The position numbers and the translations under genes were made by a program. Below are positions 1 through 12,267 of a stretch of DNA of 64,000 bases, piece by piece (positions within the stretch are counted from its first letter, which is position 1; each line of letters begins with the position of its first letter). The DNA is from Metellina segmentata (taxonomy: Eukaryota; Arthropoda; Arachnida; Araneae; Tetragnathidae), in assembly GCA_947359465.1 (NCBI GenBank), contig OX375873.1, forward strand, positions 73,658,278 through 73,722,277, written 5' to 3'. Below the pieces are notes generated by a model. The model did no database searches. It saw only the letters and a list, made by a program, of their open reading frames with translations, and had not been told where the DNA came from.

Positions 1-867
1 CTATTATATGCTTTCATCGTACTAATTAAAGAACTTTCACCCTTTCTTCAACAGGCTGTGGGTTTAAATTCTAGACAAGGTATATATTGTTCTAGTGGTT
101 TGAAATCAATCTTTAAGCAGTAGAAACTGCTCTAATTAGCCTTTGTGTAGCGTAATTCGGTGGTAAAGAGACAAACCCAATCTAATTTTTGCTTTAAATT
201 TTCTTTTTATCAAATTTTTCGTGGATTATAACTTTTTAAAAACTACTGTCAATAAAGATACGGAGACTTTGTATACATATCAACAGCAATAAATTGGAGT
301 CTGTTTAAAGTGAGAAGCTTTTTGTGAAACCCAAGTTAATTATGCATTTACAACATGAGAAAATATATACAAATTCATAAAGGAAAAATTTTTCAGCGGT
401 ATGAAAAGCATACTTTGTTATAATATTAAAATTTTCGACGAAAACTCCTCACTAGTCCAACTTAAATCTTAGATTCTTTTAAATTTTATCTTTAATATAA
501 AAAATAGTTAAAATCGTTAAAACACTTATTGCAGATCATGCTGTACTTAAAAACATTCTCTTCTGAATATCATTATTTACCTAAATGAAAATCTAATGAA
601 ATTTTAACAATTTTGCTTTAATTCAATTTCAATTTTCTTCTTAAATAATAATGTTGTTTGAAACTTGTTTTTGATTATTTACAATTGAATTCTATAAATG
701 TCTTGCATACATACATTTTTGAATTTATTGGTACCGATAAAGCCCTTAAAATACTAATAAATTTTATACAGAATACCAACTATATGAAGATAAAAACATC
801 CTAATGTAATATAAAAAGTATAATGAGTCATAATTAACATTATTTAAGGCTTATTACATGGATTATA
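1..867. other. AT-rich non-coding DNA, nothing recognised
   Basis: There is no open frame of note, no RNA-like fold and no repeat that I can match elsewhere in the window. It ends at the TA target dinucleotide of the Tc1 element that follows. Confidence 0.5.
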
Positions 868-2267
868 CACTCTATAACGAAAAAATCGACGCACCAAGAA
901 GGAATCATCCGATTGCTTTGAAATTTCGTATGCAAAAATGTTTTGACCAAATATGCAAATGTTTAAAATTTGGTGCCCAATTAATGAATAGTGCGATCTC
1001 CAGCGTAACGGAACTGCGCATCCTGCAGATGTATATAAGGAATTGTTCTTGAACTGTTGTTAAAAATTTCTGCTGCATTGCGATTTAGGATTCCTTTCAA
1101 CGACTGAAAAAATGCCTAGCCGCAGGATTCGAGCTCATTACGAACAACTTTCAGAGTTTGAAAGAGGTCGTACCATTGTATTGAAAGAGGCAGGTTGGGT
1201 AAATCGGAGAATCGCTCGTCATGTGAGTCGGAGCGATGCGGCGATTAGAAGATGCTGGCAAGAGTGGGTGGACAATGGCAGATTTAGCGGCATGATGGTA
1301 GCGGTCGACGTAGGGCGACAACAGATCGCGAGGACAGAGTGATTGTCAGATCAGCTGTCACAGCTCCTGATTCATCGCTATCAACCATCAGTCGTACGAC
1401 CCACACACGAGTGTCCACCATGACCATTCACAGACGGCTGAGAGAGCGAAATCTACGCTCGTACCGATCGTTACGCCACCTGCCACTCACGCCTGCACAC
1501 TGTCGAGCCAGATTACAGTGGTGCTTGGCTCGATCAGGCTGTAATGATGCTGGCTGGGGATGTATAGTCTTTAGCGACGAATCCCGCTTCCAACTGTGTA
1601 CTGACGATCATCTGAAGACGTGTCTGGAGACGCCCAGGGCAGCGAGCCGATCCTGCTTTCACAATTGCACGCCACACGGGCCCTCAACAAGGAGTTATGG
1701 TCTGGGGTGCCATTTCCCTTGATAGCCGGACCCTTTTGGTCGTCTAGAGGTACACTTACTGCACAGCGGTACGTTGACGACATTCTGATACCTGTTTTGC
1801 TACCGTTCCTTTCGCAGTACCCTGGGCTTATTTTTCAGCAAAACAATGCCAGACCACATACGGCACGTGTTGCTATGAACTGTCTTCAAGCTTGTCAAAC
1901 ACTTCCTTGGCCAGCCAGATCATCAGATCTTTCTTCCATCGAGCATTTCGGATATGATGGGAAGGCGACTGCATCCGGTAGGGAATGTTGATGACGTAGT
2001 CCGACAATTGAAGCAAATTTAGCATGAAATACCGCATGAGACCATCCGGGAGCTTTATCGGTCTATGCCACGCCGTGTGGCAACTTGCATCCAGGCTAGA
2101 GGCGGGTCAACACCTTATTGAGCTCGTTACTGTAACTCTGAAACAAATCATTCAATTGTTCTGAAATTTTAATCATTTTCTATTCTGTACATAATTTTCC
2201 TATCCACCAATTTTTGTCTCCATCGGTCAACTCCTTCTTGGTGCGTCGATTTTTTTGTTATAGAGTG
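868..2267 (+). mobile_element. Tc1-like transposon copy A (1.40 kb, dead)
   Basis: The element is bounded by inverted ends CACTCTATAAC...GTTATAGAGTG and flanked by TA on both sides, the target duplication of the Tc1/mariner superfamily. The ends continue inward as an AAAAAATCGACGCACCAAGAA-type sequence on the left and its complement on the right. It is one of three near-identical elements here (also 29129-30533 and, inverted, 40374-41776). It encodes one transposase frame, broken in this copy, so it cannot supply its own enzyme. Confidence 0.93.
1112..2121 (+). pseudogene. Tc1 transposase, frameshifted (copy A)
   Basis: The frame starts at an ATG (MPSRRIRAHYEQ) and carries the N-terminal paired-type helix-turn-helix (ERGR.IVLKEAGW, then HVSRSDAAIRRCWQEW). 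It loses phase after NGRF near position 1285, where copy B reads NGRFQRHDGSGRRR. Later frames hold the first catalytic Asp (VFSDESRF) and FQQNNARPHTA, in which the second catalytic Asp is replaced by Asn. The original C-terminus ARGGSTPY plus stop is visible at the end. With several frameshifts and a lost catalytic residue it is certainly inactive. Known family role: cut-and-paste DNA transposition at TA sites. Confidence 0.9.
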
Positions 2268-2440
2268 TATATAAGTAGAAGTCGTTTAACTTGTAATTAG
2301 GTTTTGTGCTTTCCAAACTGCATACCTTCAGAGCATCTTCTCAAAGACAGTTTCAAATTTCAAAAATTGAATTTTTGCTTTCAGTGAAAACTGCAACTGT
2401 AGGTTATTTCTTTGAGTACTTAAAATATTATTCTTCATAT

Positions 2441-2550
2441 AAGTCTATATATAATATATCTTATAACTTCTATATATCTTATATATCTTCTATATATCTT
2501 CTATATAACTTCTATATATCTTATATCTAACTTCTAATATATCTTATAAC
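2441..2550. repeat. Degenerate (CTTCTATATAT)n tandem repeat
   Basis: Short variants of TATATCTTCTATATATCTT are repeated head to tail over about 110 bp. This is a simple-sequence expansion lying against the truncated edge of the Helitron fragment that follows. Confidence 0.8.
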
Positions 2551-2551
2551 A

Positions 2552-2862
2552 AGCACTCTCGAATCAACCACACTTTTTCATTCAGTTTGTTGTCGAAAGT
2601 TATAGTGCAAGCGTCTTGTTCAACTGTAATTGTTAGCACTGAAAAGGTCCTTTTTTTTAATGGCCCTGAAATGATCATACGCTTTCTTTGATTTCTAACT
2701 ATAAACTGCAACAGCTCGACTAAAATTTTTTTTTCAATAAAATTTCATCCGATAACGCTATAAATTCAATTGAGGCGCGAGGTTTCGTGGTAAACAAACA
2801 ATCGTACAATGGTGCCAAAACGCGATAACAAATAACGTCTTTTTTGCGTGCCACGTAAGAGA
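2552..2862 (-). mobile_element. Helitron family A, 5' fragment
   Basis: Read on the minus strand it begins TCTCTTACGTGGCACGCAAA at 2862, the same 5' end as the three complete copies at 12647, 13269 and 23971. It follows them for about 300 bp, ending inside the family sequence near 2552. The family's 3' part (GC-rich hairpin plus CTAG) is missing, so this is a 3'-truncated relic. Confidence 0.8.
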
Positions 2863-4194
2863 ATTAAATATATAGATAAATCTTGTAATATACCTGGTAC
2901 TAGCCAAATTTCAAAGGAATACTTCTAAATATTTTGTGAAAGTGTACACAGATTTCTGATATGGATTTACTGGTGAAGAATATGTATAACCTACCTCACA
3001 TAACATATATGTACTCTACGTGTTATAATTACATAATAGATAATGCATGTACTCCAATGCTTCTTTAAAAATCGAAAGAATATTATGTAAAATGATTTTT
3101 AAATTGAATAACAACTCGATTAGAAATACATGATAAAACATACCAATATTTTTCTGTGATACTTTTCTACGTGTTTTTTTCAAGCAATTTAGTTTTAAAT
3201 CATATTAATTTATAGTTTTTTATATTTAAACAAAAAATATTAGCCTGTTTTCAAATGCATTGGGTTTTTCTTTCTCCATTGAGCTGTGATAATCAAAAAT
3301 CAGTGTAAATAATACTCTTTCTATTTTCAAAACAGCATGGAAGTACATGTCTTTCTTATTAGGTATCCATACATAGTACGTTACAAGAGATAAGTTATAT
3401 GCTATACACTAGTAAATATAAATTATACATCTGGGTACATTTTCTAAAACATTTTAGAAGCGTTTTTCTAAAATTTGGCTACTGGCAGATGCATTATATT
3501 GACGAGAAATAATGTATGAAGTATACTTAGGATAGCCTTTCCTTGCAGTTTTCACTGAAAGAAAAAAAAATCACATTTTTGAAAGTTAAAACTCATTTTG
3601 AGGTAAAATATGCAGTTCAAAAAGCGTAAATTTTGCAAAAATAAATGCTTCATTTAAAGACGTAGAAATTAAAATTAAAATTTTGAAATTCGGCGTAGTA
3701 CTCAATTTATTCAACCTTCTCAAACCTTAAGAGACGTATGTTTTTATTCCTACATTGAAAACTTGATGTCTTTTTCAATTGGTCTTGATGCAAATATATT
3801 TTTCTTACTTCGCTTGTCCCCTTTGCTGTGCAGAGATAAAAAAGAATAAACAGCAATAAACTTTCGCAGCAAAACGCAATCTTTCCATTCCTGAAATCCC
3901 ATCAAAGTCGTAGTCGTCCAGGCGCAACTAATACGTCACAGATCCCTTCTTTGCTTCTGTGACTATCAGCTCTTACCATTCGCAGCAACTCATAGATGAT
4001 TTTCCTGCTTCTTTCACCCTCGTCAGTTTTTTCTCTTACCTAGCAATCCTACCATCGGGTTGTGTTCTCTTTCCTCTTTCTCTCGTTCGTATTATAGAAA
4101 AAGAACAAAAATAACTGTACGAGTCAAAGAAGACAAGTAAACAGCTTTATATCAAGTAGAGTCCCCACGGATTGCATAAAATTTGTGATATATG

Positions 4195-4238
<44 letters not shown>

Positions 4239-5599
4239 TTAGCTAAAGATTATTATTTAAATTTCCTTTGCAATTTAGGCAAGCTTTGTTTTAAAACAGC
4301 TGAATGCCCATGTTCCAATTTACCTTAATTTGGTGGTGTTGCAAAAAGTGGGCATAGACTATTACTCGGATTGTTTTACCTGTACAGCTGGAAAAGCAAT
4401 TATTTTTCATAAAATTAAAACTAATACTTTATTTATTTTGGAATTAAGCTTTTTTCTCTTTGATAAACATAAACTATTTCTGAATATTTGGTATTGATGA
4501 TACAAAGAGTTCATTAACTTTTACTCTAGAACATGGCAGAAATTGTTTGTTTTATGTACAATATTCTAGTAGTGTGTTCATTGCTCTTTATAGTGTATCA
4601 AGAAGCACGCGACGTACTGAACTATGTACTAATTTTATTTTATACTAAATATTTTATCCGTGAGCTTTTATCGGTATATTTCAGTAACACAGGAATACCA
4701 GAAGTGAAAAGTAGATGGAATTTTCATAAACATCTCTTTGATCTCCCTATTGATTAAGAATGGAGATTGGCAAATAGTACTTTCCCAACCTAGTATGAAA
4801 CTACTAAAAATGATAGCTGTCTTAGAAGAAGAAAACATGTAGCTGATTGAAAAAACGGAATCTTTATTTGAATTATAAAACCCGATGTAAGAGCTACAAT
4901 TGCTGCAAATTCATTTTTGGAGTTCTCAAAGAGTTCCCAGGCTATGACTAAAACGTACCGAACATATGTGGGCTTCCAATCCTTAGAAATATTCTGTAGC
5001 AAAAAGCAAGCTATATTAATTTTAATTGTACTTTGAAGCTAAAAAGCATGTTATTCTTTTAGTCGTATCATAATAGTAAACAAGAGTGATTGCTTTGAGT
5101 CAAAAGTCATTGTGCCTTGCATTTGCTTAAGCGAATAAACATTTAAAATGTATTTTTCAATTTATTTACCAGGGTATTTTCATGTTTGTCATTTGTTTCC
5201 TTTAAAGTAAACACAAATCTATTGCAGAACCAGCATAGATTGGCTGACGGTTAATTTTTAAATATTGTATCTCGGAGAATCAACCCGTAGCAACGTGAAA
5301 GTTTTTTTCATCCGTACACTCATAGATTAAATTGATATATTTACTCTCATACCTTGTTTTTCACCGAATTTACTTAAAAATCGAAATAAGTATGCAGCAA
5401 AAAACTCCGTACAGTAAAAAAAGATACAAAGAAATAAAAAATACAGGATTCATTTTCTATTCTCATAGAAATTTATTTCGTTAAAGAGAAATATTTATTT
5501 ATTAATAAAAAATAAAAGTATTAAGTTAATTAATTCAATTAAACAAAGATTACATAAAACGTAGGATATACGCTACCCTACAATAATGGACCTGACGCC
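2863..5599. other. Non-coding DNA without recognised genes
   Basis: About 2.7 kb of AT-rich sequence. The longest frames (for example 4533-4757, 74 codons) show no domain, no sustained codon bias and no splice context that I would defend. A (TA)n(GA)n tract sits at 4189-4238. I see no transposon end. Confidence 0.45.
4189..4238. repeat. (TA)n(GA)n compound microsatellite
   Basis: A run of about thirteen TA units passes directly into about nine GA units. Simple-sequence tract with no other content. Confidence 0.9.
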
Positions 5600-6066
5600 A
5601 GCAGATTTGCATTAAATCTGACTGCTTGTTGGGGGTGTTTTTCGTGGTATGGCCTGGGACCTTTGCATGTTGTTCCTGGTGAATTGCCTTCATGAACATT
5701 TTGGACAATCAGGTTTTTCCTACGCTCTGGCAATGTTATGGAATGGACGAATGTTACTTCCAGGACAACATCCTAAACAGCAGCCTCTGTCAAGCAGTGC
5801 TGTCAATATATGGATGTAAAACGTCTTCCCTGGCCTGCTCAGAGTCCTGACCTAAACCCCATTTAACATTTGTGGGAGGACGAGTTATAGCGATGCTTAC
5901 GGACCAGGGAACCACGTCCGAAATTTACAGCTGGGCTGGCGACATTCTTGAAACAGGAATGGACACAAATACCCATAGCTGAGTATCAAAACCTTGTTGA
6001 AAATATGCTCAGAAGGGTAGCTAGTGTAATTGTAGCCGTGGAGGACCATCCCCCTACTAAAGCATG
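5600..6066 (+). pseudogene. Tc1 transposase fossil (C-terminal half)
   Basis: Scattered frames give WPAQSPDLNPI followed by a stop where the catalytic Glu should be, then HLWEDEL, REPRPK, and KQEWTQIPIAEYQNLVENMLRRV in one open stretch at 5948-6060. This is the standard end of a Tc1 transposase (PDLNPIEHLWDEL ... IPQ..IQNLV.SM.RR). No inverted ends or target duplication can be located. It is more decayed than any other Tc1 copy in the window and belongs to a different subfamily from copy A. Confidence 0.75.
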
Positions 6067-6235
6067 TATTCTTTCCCTTATACCATCACATCTTTCTGTC
6101 GTTCCAGTATTGTTTGGTAGTGTAGATCCGAATATGTTCTTGCAGAATTATATTTAAGTAGGATAATGAAGTTTTCTTAATGTTAGTGCTAAATGGGTGA
6201 AGTGCTTTAAATGGGATTCCATATTAATTATAGGA

Positions 6236-7771
6236 CTAGCAAAATTCCCGACTCGGTTTGAATTGGTTTCCTCTAGATGGATGATCAAAATATATGACTT
6301 TCGTAGAACAGAATAATATTTTAACACCTTTCGCCATCTTTATAATTTTTACAACTTATTTTGGACACAAATCCTACACATGCATATCCATTCATGAAAT
6401 ACATTGCACCCTGGATGTACGACAAAACTTCAAAAGGACGAAAGGTGACACTAAGGTTACTGCTACAAAAGACGATTTTGAGGGAGATTTGGAAGTCCCT
6501 TTCTTAAGTTCTTATCATGTTCAACTCAATTAATAAAAATAACGATTTACGGTGAGTGCTCTCGCACTCATAGTCAAAAAAACAAAATGGTTTTTTTGCT
6601 TGTGGCACTCTTGCATCAGGCATGTGACACTGTCGAATTTCGCCATCTTCTTCTGTCATTATGACACAGAATTTTTTAATGTTTGAATAGTTATAGTTCG
6701 GATTTTTTTAATTTTATTATTCTTTCTATACCGGCATGCGTTATTCTTTCAATAACGGCGTAATTACGTTTCAAATTTGCTTTTTCCTTCTTACCTGCCA
6801 CTTTAAGTCGATTACTTTCTGGTTGTGTTGCGTGTGATGAACAGCAAAAACAATTGATTAAAATAATAAATATTTAAAACAGAAAACAAAAGAAAGCAGA
6901 AAAAATAAAATAAAAATTGTAGGGAAAAAGTTGTTTTAATGATATTAATTCGTGATTATTTTTTCATCCCTTGATCTTGCACACAGTTGCCACTTACAAC
7001 TAAAAAGTATACAAAATTTAGAAATGCAGAATTAATTCAGATCGAAAGAAACATAAAATATCACTACACGCAATCAACGAATACGAGTTTCCGTTTCATT
7101 CCCGTTCGTTGAAAACTATCGTCTGTACCAAATATTCGGAAATCGTTTACATTGCGCAAAGAAACAAATAAGACTAGAAATAAATGAAGTATCAGAGCTG
7201 AAATTCCATAAAAAAATTAATGTTAGGGAAAATAATTGCTTTTTTATCAGTAGTGGTAAAGCAATCCAAGTAATTCTAATACTCAATATACAATCCTAAA
7301 TTACCAAATTATAGTTGATTTAAATATACTTACTCAGGTGTTTTAGCATGAAACTTATCTTCGTATAAAAATAAAAAAACATTTACTATTACATTCACTA
7401 AACTAATATATGATTCATAAAATAAAGCATATTACAATCAAATATCTGGAATAAAATTCATGTGATGCCTGTACAAACACACAAACACAAAATCGAACAT
7501 AGAACAGAAAGACGGACGGACAGACATACGCACAAAAGTTCAGTCAGTAAATGAAGATAAGTACTCACAGAACGCAAAAGTTTCATGAAAATATATTAAA
7601 CCGTGTGTATATTCGGCTCACACATACAAACAGATATAATTTACAGACAGACAGACACCAAACCCGTAAGAGGTGGATTTGGCTTCAGTAGGGTCCAAAA
7701 CGAATAGAAAACTTTAAATGGGTCGAAAAAATATTCAATGTTCAAACAAACACTCCATTCTTCTTTATATA
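6236..7771 (-). mobile_element. Helitron family B, copy 1
   Basis: The 3' end lies on the left: read on the minus strand, a CCGAGTCGG hairpin remnant is followed by GAATTTTG and CTAG, then T, the Helitron terminus. The body is shared with the copies at 16103 and 17733, including the segment CTCAGGTGTTTTAGCATGAA, the CAGACAGACAGAC-rich segment and the GTCCAAAACG..TAGAAAAC segment. The other end (around 7771) has drifted from the TCTATATAAATAAG seen in copy 3. There is no Rep or helicase coding, so it is non-autonomous. Confidence 0.72.
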
Positions 7772-7844
7772 AATTAGTTACTTTCTTGAGTTCTATGCAT
7801 ACATAACCATACCATGCTCACATATCTATTGAATGGATACTATT

Positions 7845-7926
7845 TAATAACGTATCTCTCTCTCTATATATATATCTATATATATATATATATAGATATA
7901 TATATAGAGAGAGAGATACGTTATTA
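7845..7926. repeat. 82-bp perfect palindrome
   Basis: Both 41-base arms match base for base with no spacer. The outer part is TAATAACGTATCTCTC and the inner part is an interrupted TA tract; the axis lies between 7885 and 7886. It sits just left of the mariner end at 7949. It may be a minimal foldback element or a product of hairpin repair. The perfect match of the non-TA parts argues against chance. Confidence 0.95.
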
Positions 7927-7948
7927 TATATATATATATATATATATA

Positions 7949-8292
7949 CAGGGTGGTCATAAAGAAACTTGGCCAATATATGGACCTCTAGCGGCCGTTC
8001 CGTTCAACCGATCGAGATGATATTTCAGATATAGTTATTCAGAGGTATGGTTCTGTGAACGACAACAAAGTGGCACTCACAGTTACGGTTGTAGGTAGAG
8101 AAACTCGAAATTTTCGAATGGCAACGCTCACTTTTCCCCGTCTCAAAATGCTCAGCGCACGCGAAAACCCTAAAGAGCGTTGGAACGGTACGTGTATCAC
8201 AAAAAACGGACGCGTTATGCCCGCACAAAAAACAGCTCTGCGAACGGCCAACAAAACCTCGTTCGGGGCACACGGAGGAAATTTGCATATGA
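7949..8292 (+). repeat. Left terminal inverted repeat of the mariner element
   Basis: About 344 bp, complementary to 12268-12611. It contains ACCTCTAGCGGCCGTTCCG and ends around GCATATGACA. Typical mariner ends are about 30 bp, so this length is notable. Confidence 0.9.
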
Positions 8293-8549
8293 CAAAGACA
8301 AGACACAAACCACAGAACGCCTTTCGCCAGATATTCAGCCAAATCTTCAGTCGGAAGCTCGCACATGCCAACGAAATGACTCTGTCATCGAAAGTTCGTG
8401 GGAAATTGGTAAAACTCTATTATCAAAATGGGATGAATGCCGCGGTAGCCTTGCGTGTTTACCGTCGAAACCATCGCCAAATACGTGGCCCATGTAGCCC
8501 GAAAGCTCTGCGTGATTTAGCAAATAAATTCGAAGAAACTGGCTGCACC

Positions 8550-11290
8550 CATAGAGGAGATATAATAGTAGAGTGAGCTATGGCAACCTTTTTATGTCCG
8601 CATGATCATATGACCAAAATCAGCAGTCACGTGACTCCTTCTCTCTTCGCGCATTTGTTTGCGCATTCCTTCTTCCTTAGCAAGTAGCAAATGCATTGAA
8701 TACTCAAGTTAAAATGGATCTACAGTTATGCATATATGAATGTAACTCCAAATTATTAAAGGTGGAAACATTACATTTCACAGGTGAGCGAAAAACATTT
8801 TTTTCACATTTGTATTTTTCAATACTTTCTACAGGTTGACCTAAAACATCCCGTGCTTCAACTTTAAAAAAAAATTATTGCCCGTGTTTTTTTTTAATTA
8901 TTGAAATTTATCGTCTGCTTATATTTTTATCGGCGCTTTAATTTTTATCATTTGATTTTCTTCGCACTCAAGTTGTGCGATGATAAAGTTCCACGTCATT
9001 TTGTTTTTAATTGCAAAATGAATTTATCACGCATTCAGAGAATTTCGCTGTTTGAGGCTTATTCATCAACGCCATCTTAAATTTGGCGATTTTGTTTGAA
9101 AAGTCTCCAAGAGGGATCGTACAGTCAACGATAACCAAATGTAAGTTCATATTTTTTTCCTACGTTTTGTTAAAAGTGCTTTTCACCATTAGCATAAAAA
9201 TAATTGTTTTAAAGTCTTTTGATTTTGTATAATAAATTCACGAATCGTCAGCACAGGAACTTTTAGGACACCCTGTAGTATGATAAAAATGGATATTCTA
9301 ACTTAGAAATTAATAAATACAACCTGCGGACATTTCCCGTTCTATGAAAAGATTTCATACATTTGCAATCAGTATGTATCTAAAATAATGTTTGAAACAA
9401 AATAACGGGTGGAGTGTGTTTCTAATTGTAAATTGAAATTTATACTGTCTTAAAATATTAAAAATAGTTAACCGAAATGTAAAAACTTGTGCGAAATCGT
9501 TCTCTTTCTTGGCGATTATGTTTTGGCAACTAAGAGTACTATATTCTTTCGTGTCTCACGATAAAAATGTTATAAATTTGGTAACATCAATTTAAGTACA
9601 TCACATAAATTATTTTTCTTGATGACAAAAATTGTTTTGTATCCACCCATCTGTGCAAACTGTAATTACATAAGAATAATATTTAAAATAAAATATAACG
9701 TTTGAAACTTCTAATTATATATTAAATAAATTCAATTTGTTAGAAATAGGATTAAAGCATTTTCTAAGCCGTATTATAATTGTGAATTTGTATTTATGAT
9801 TGTTTTAGAACTATAAGTAAAACAATTTATATTTACTTGTAATAAGAACTTGTAAAGATGTGCACCAGCTGAAAACTCATTTATTCAGTTCTTATGTATT
9901 TAAAATTTTTATTTTGTTCCATTTATAAGTTTTCCCAAGATAACGAAAGAAGAAAATCGTTTAAATTAATTAATCGAAGAATTTTGTTTCTGTCTTTTAA
10001 TTCATTTAAAATGTGATGAATGTGTCAATAAATTTCATTCGTTTACTCTTTCTTATTTATCTTTTGTATTTATAAAATATTGATTTCACACACAAAGTAA
10101 TAAAAATTCTATATAAAAATCTTTACCAAACTTTTGTACATGCTTAAAAGCATATAAATTGTCTTGCAACTTAATAAGTTTTTGAACCAGAAATCTAAAA
10201 TTGCAAAATAGCTAACATCAAGGGTATGGTTTAAAATAGTTTCATTCAATCTTAAAGACTATATGTATAACTTTTTTCGTTAATATTTTTATGCGAAACT
10301 CATTGAATAAATTTGTGCTTATGGAAACGTAAGCAATTAAGAATCCATAATATCAATGAAAGCTTTAATGGTTACCCAAACGTCATATGAACAGGGAATC
10401 TTTTAATCTGTTTTCGGTATTTTTATTTTATGCATCAGTAAAATATTTATTCATGCTTATACCAAATTTTAAACTGAACTCCTGACCTGAGAGCAATCTA
10501 TTGACTGCAATTTATTTATCTCAAGCGTACTGTTTTGTTCGTAAATGTGTTGGTTAACCTTAATCCCAATGAAAAATTCAGTTAATTATAAAAACGCTCA
10601 AATAACTAAAAACATTAAAAATTAATATGAATTCAAAACATATTCAGCAGTGTAATAGTAAATATTAATTTGCATTGCCCAACAATAGTAAAATGTAACT
10701 CAAATTCAAGGAGCATTCAGTATTATGCATATTCAATATCATGCACATTAATGTAAGTTATTTCAAAATATGTGTACTTATTTTTCAATTAATTCCAACT
10801 CATGCTGACCTCAATAATATTTTCCAAAAGTTTGAAATATTTTCTGAAATTAAATTAGATAATTTCTCCACACCTAATACAGTTGAAAAACTATATATAA
10901 AACACGAAATTAATCTATTGACGGAAATTTATTTATCTTAAGTATACTGGCTAACCTTAATCCCAATTTGAACTTAATTCTATAATAAAACTAAAAGCAT
11001 TAAAAAGTGATATGAATTCAAATATATTCAGAAGTGAAAAAGTAAATTTTCATTTGCATTGCCCAAAAATTTTAAAATGTATCTCAAATTCCAGAAATAC
11101 TCAGTATTATACTCATCGAATCGCTAACTTTTAAAAGAAAATGTCGCCAAGAGAGGCGATAAAAGGCCAAATCAAGCATCCAAGCTGAATTTTCGTGGAG
11201 CAGTCACGTGACTACTGACAACATGTTGCGGACGCTTTGCGAAGCTCTTCTCAATAGCGATGCTCAGTCTACTTATATTAGAAGTCTATG
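8550..11290 (+). mobile_element. hAT-like element nested in the mariner transposase
   Basis: It starts CATAGAGGAGATATAATAG and ends, in reverse, CATAGACTTCTAATATAAG; imperfect inverted ends can be followed through GTAGA.TGAGC. The octamer GCTGCACC stands immediately outside both ends (8542-8549 and 11291-11298), the 8-bp duplication typical of hAT elements. A second shared inward motif, CAGTCACGTGACT, occurs in both subterminal regions. The 2.7-kb interior is AT-rich with no transposase, so it was moved by an enzyme made elsewhere. Orientation is arbitrary. Confidence 0.88.
10490..11117 (+). repeat. Degenerate tandem duplication inside the hAT-like element
   Basis: Two diverged units of roughly 400 bp share, in order, ATCTATTGAC, ATTTATTTATCT, TAACCTTAATCCCAAT, ATATGAATTCAAA, ATTTGCATTGCCCAA and CTCAGTATTAT-type segments. 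The second unit starts near 10908. The 66-codon frame at 10741-10941 lies across the junction and is not counted as a gene. Confidence 0.75.
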
Positions 11291-12267
11291 GCTGCACCTG
11301 TGATAGACCGCGATCCGGACGACCAACTATTCCTGAGGACGCTGTTACGGAAGTGCATCACACAGTGACTTCAGGGCATATGCAAACAGCAAGAGGTACA
11401 GCTCGTGTATTGGATATGCCGAAAACAACGGTCCTAAAGCTACTGCGTTCTGTACTCCGCATGTTTCCATATCGGTACCAGCGGGTCCAAATGTTACACG
11501 CGGGGGACCATCAACAACGTATCGACTTTGCAAATGAATTCCTTATCCGATATGATGGCGATAACGACTGGCCTCTTCGCATATTATGGACAGACGAGGC
11601 TCATTTCATCTTAACTGGCAACGTTAACACCAAAAATTGTATACACTGGGCAGACACGAATCCGCACTCAGTGGCAACCAGTACCTTTATACGACGCCAA
11701 AGTTACTGTATGGTGCGGCATTGCAGGCACAATTGTTCTCGACCCGTACTTCTTTGAGGAAGCGACACCAACGGGGTTTGTAACATGTTCTGTGACAGGC
11801 TCTCGCTATACAGACATGCTGCAAAACTACGTCATACCAGAATTGCTGCAGCGAAATGCACTGAGTGACATCGTTTGGATGCAAGATGGCGCAACTCCAC
11901 ATATAGCGACGTCTGTTCGCAGGGTTCTGGAACAGCATTTTGGCGACCGCGTCATCTCACGCCATTTTCCATTTCCGTGGCCTCCTAGATCCCCCGACCT
12001 CACTCCTATGGATTTCTGGTTCTGGGGATATCTAAAATCTAGAGTGTACATGTGCAATCCTCAAACTTTGCCGGATTTAAAAGACTCTATCAAACGTGAG
12101 ATTGCAAACATCCCTCATGCTATGTTACTTTCGGCTTCACTCTCCACAGTCTCCCGCATGCAATGCGTAATTGCCTGTGATGGCACCCATGTGGAAAATG
12201 TATAATCCAAACATAAATTTTAATTTGACCGATCTATGTTGTCATCAGTAATTGGTTGTGTGCCTCT

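Larger units (their letters stand above)
8376..12205 (+). pseudogene. Mariner-like transposase (DD41D), split by a hAT and frameshifted
   Basis: The first part, 8376-8549, opens with MTLSSKVRGKLVKLY and is a helix-turn-helix of the type often called DUF4817 (CSPKALRDLANKFEETGCT). The frame resumes at 11299 with CDRPRSGRPTIPED, in phase once the inserted element and one target copy are disregarded. A +1 shift near 11690 moves the frame, and the last part runs to 12205. Catalytic residues: Asp in LWTDEAHF, Asp in WMQDGATPHIAT, and Asp in RSPDLTPMDFWFWG; I count 41 residues between the last two. Known role of the family: TA-site transposition. The insertion and the frameshift make it inactive. 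Confidence 0.88.

Noticed and set aside
7814..8020. 68-codon frame rich in Ile and Tyr
   Set aside because: It is a translation of the TA tract and the palindrome.
8025..8371. Overlapping 105-173-codon frames on both strands, echoed at 12236-12535
   Set aside because: They lie inside the two mariner inverted repeats and encode mirror copies of the same peptide, so they are shadows of the repeat. Only the part from 8376 is transposase.
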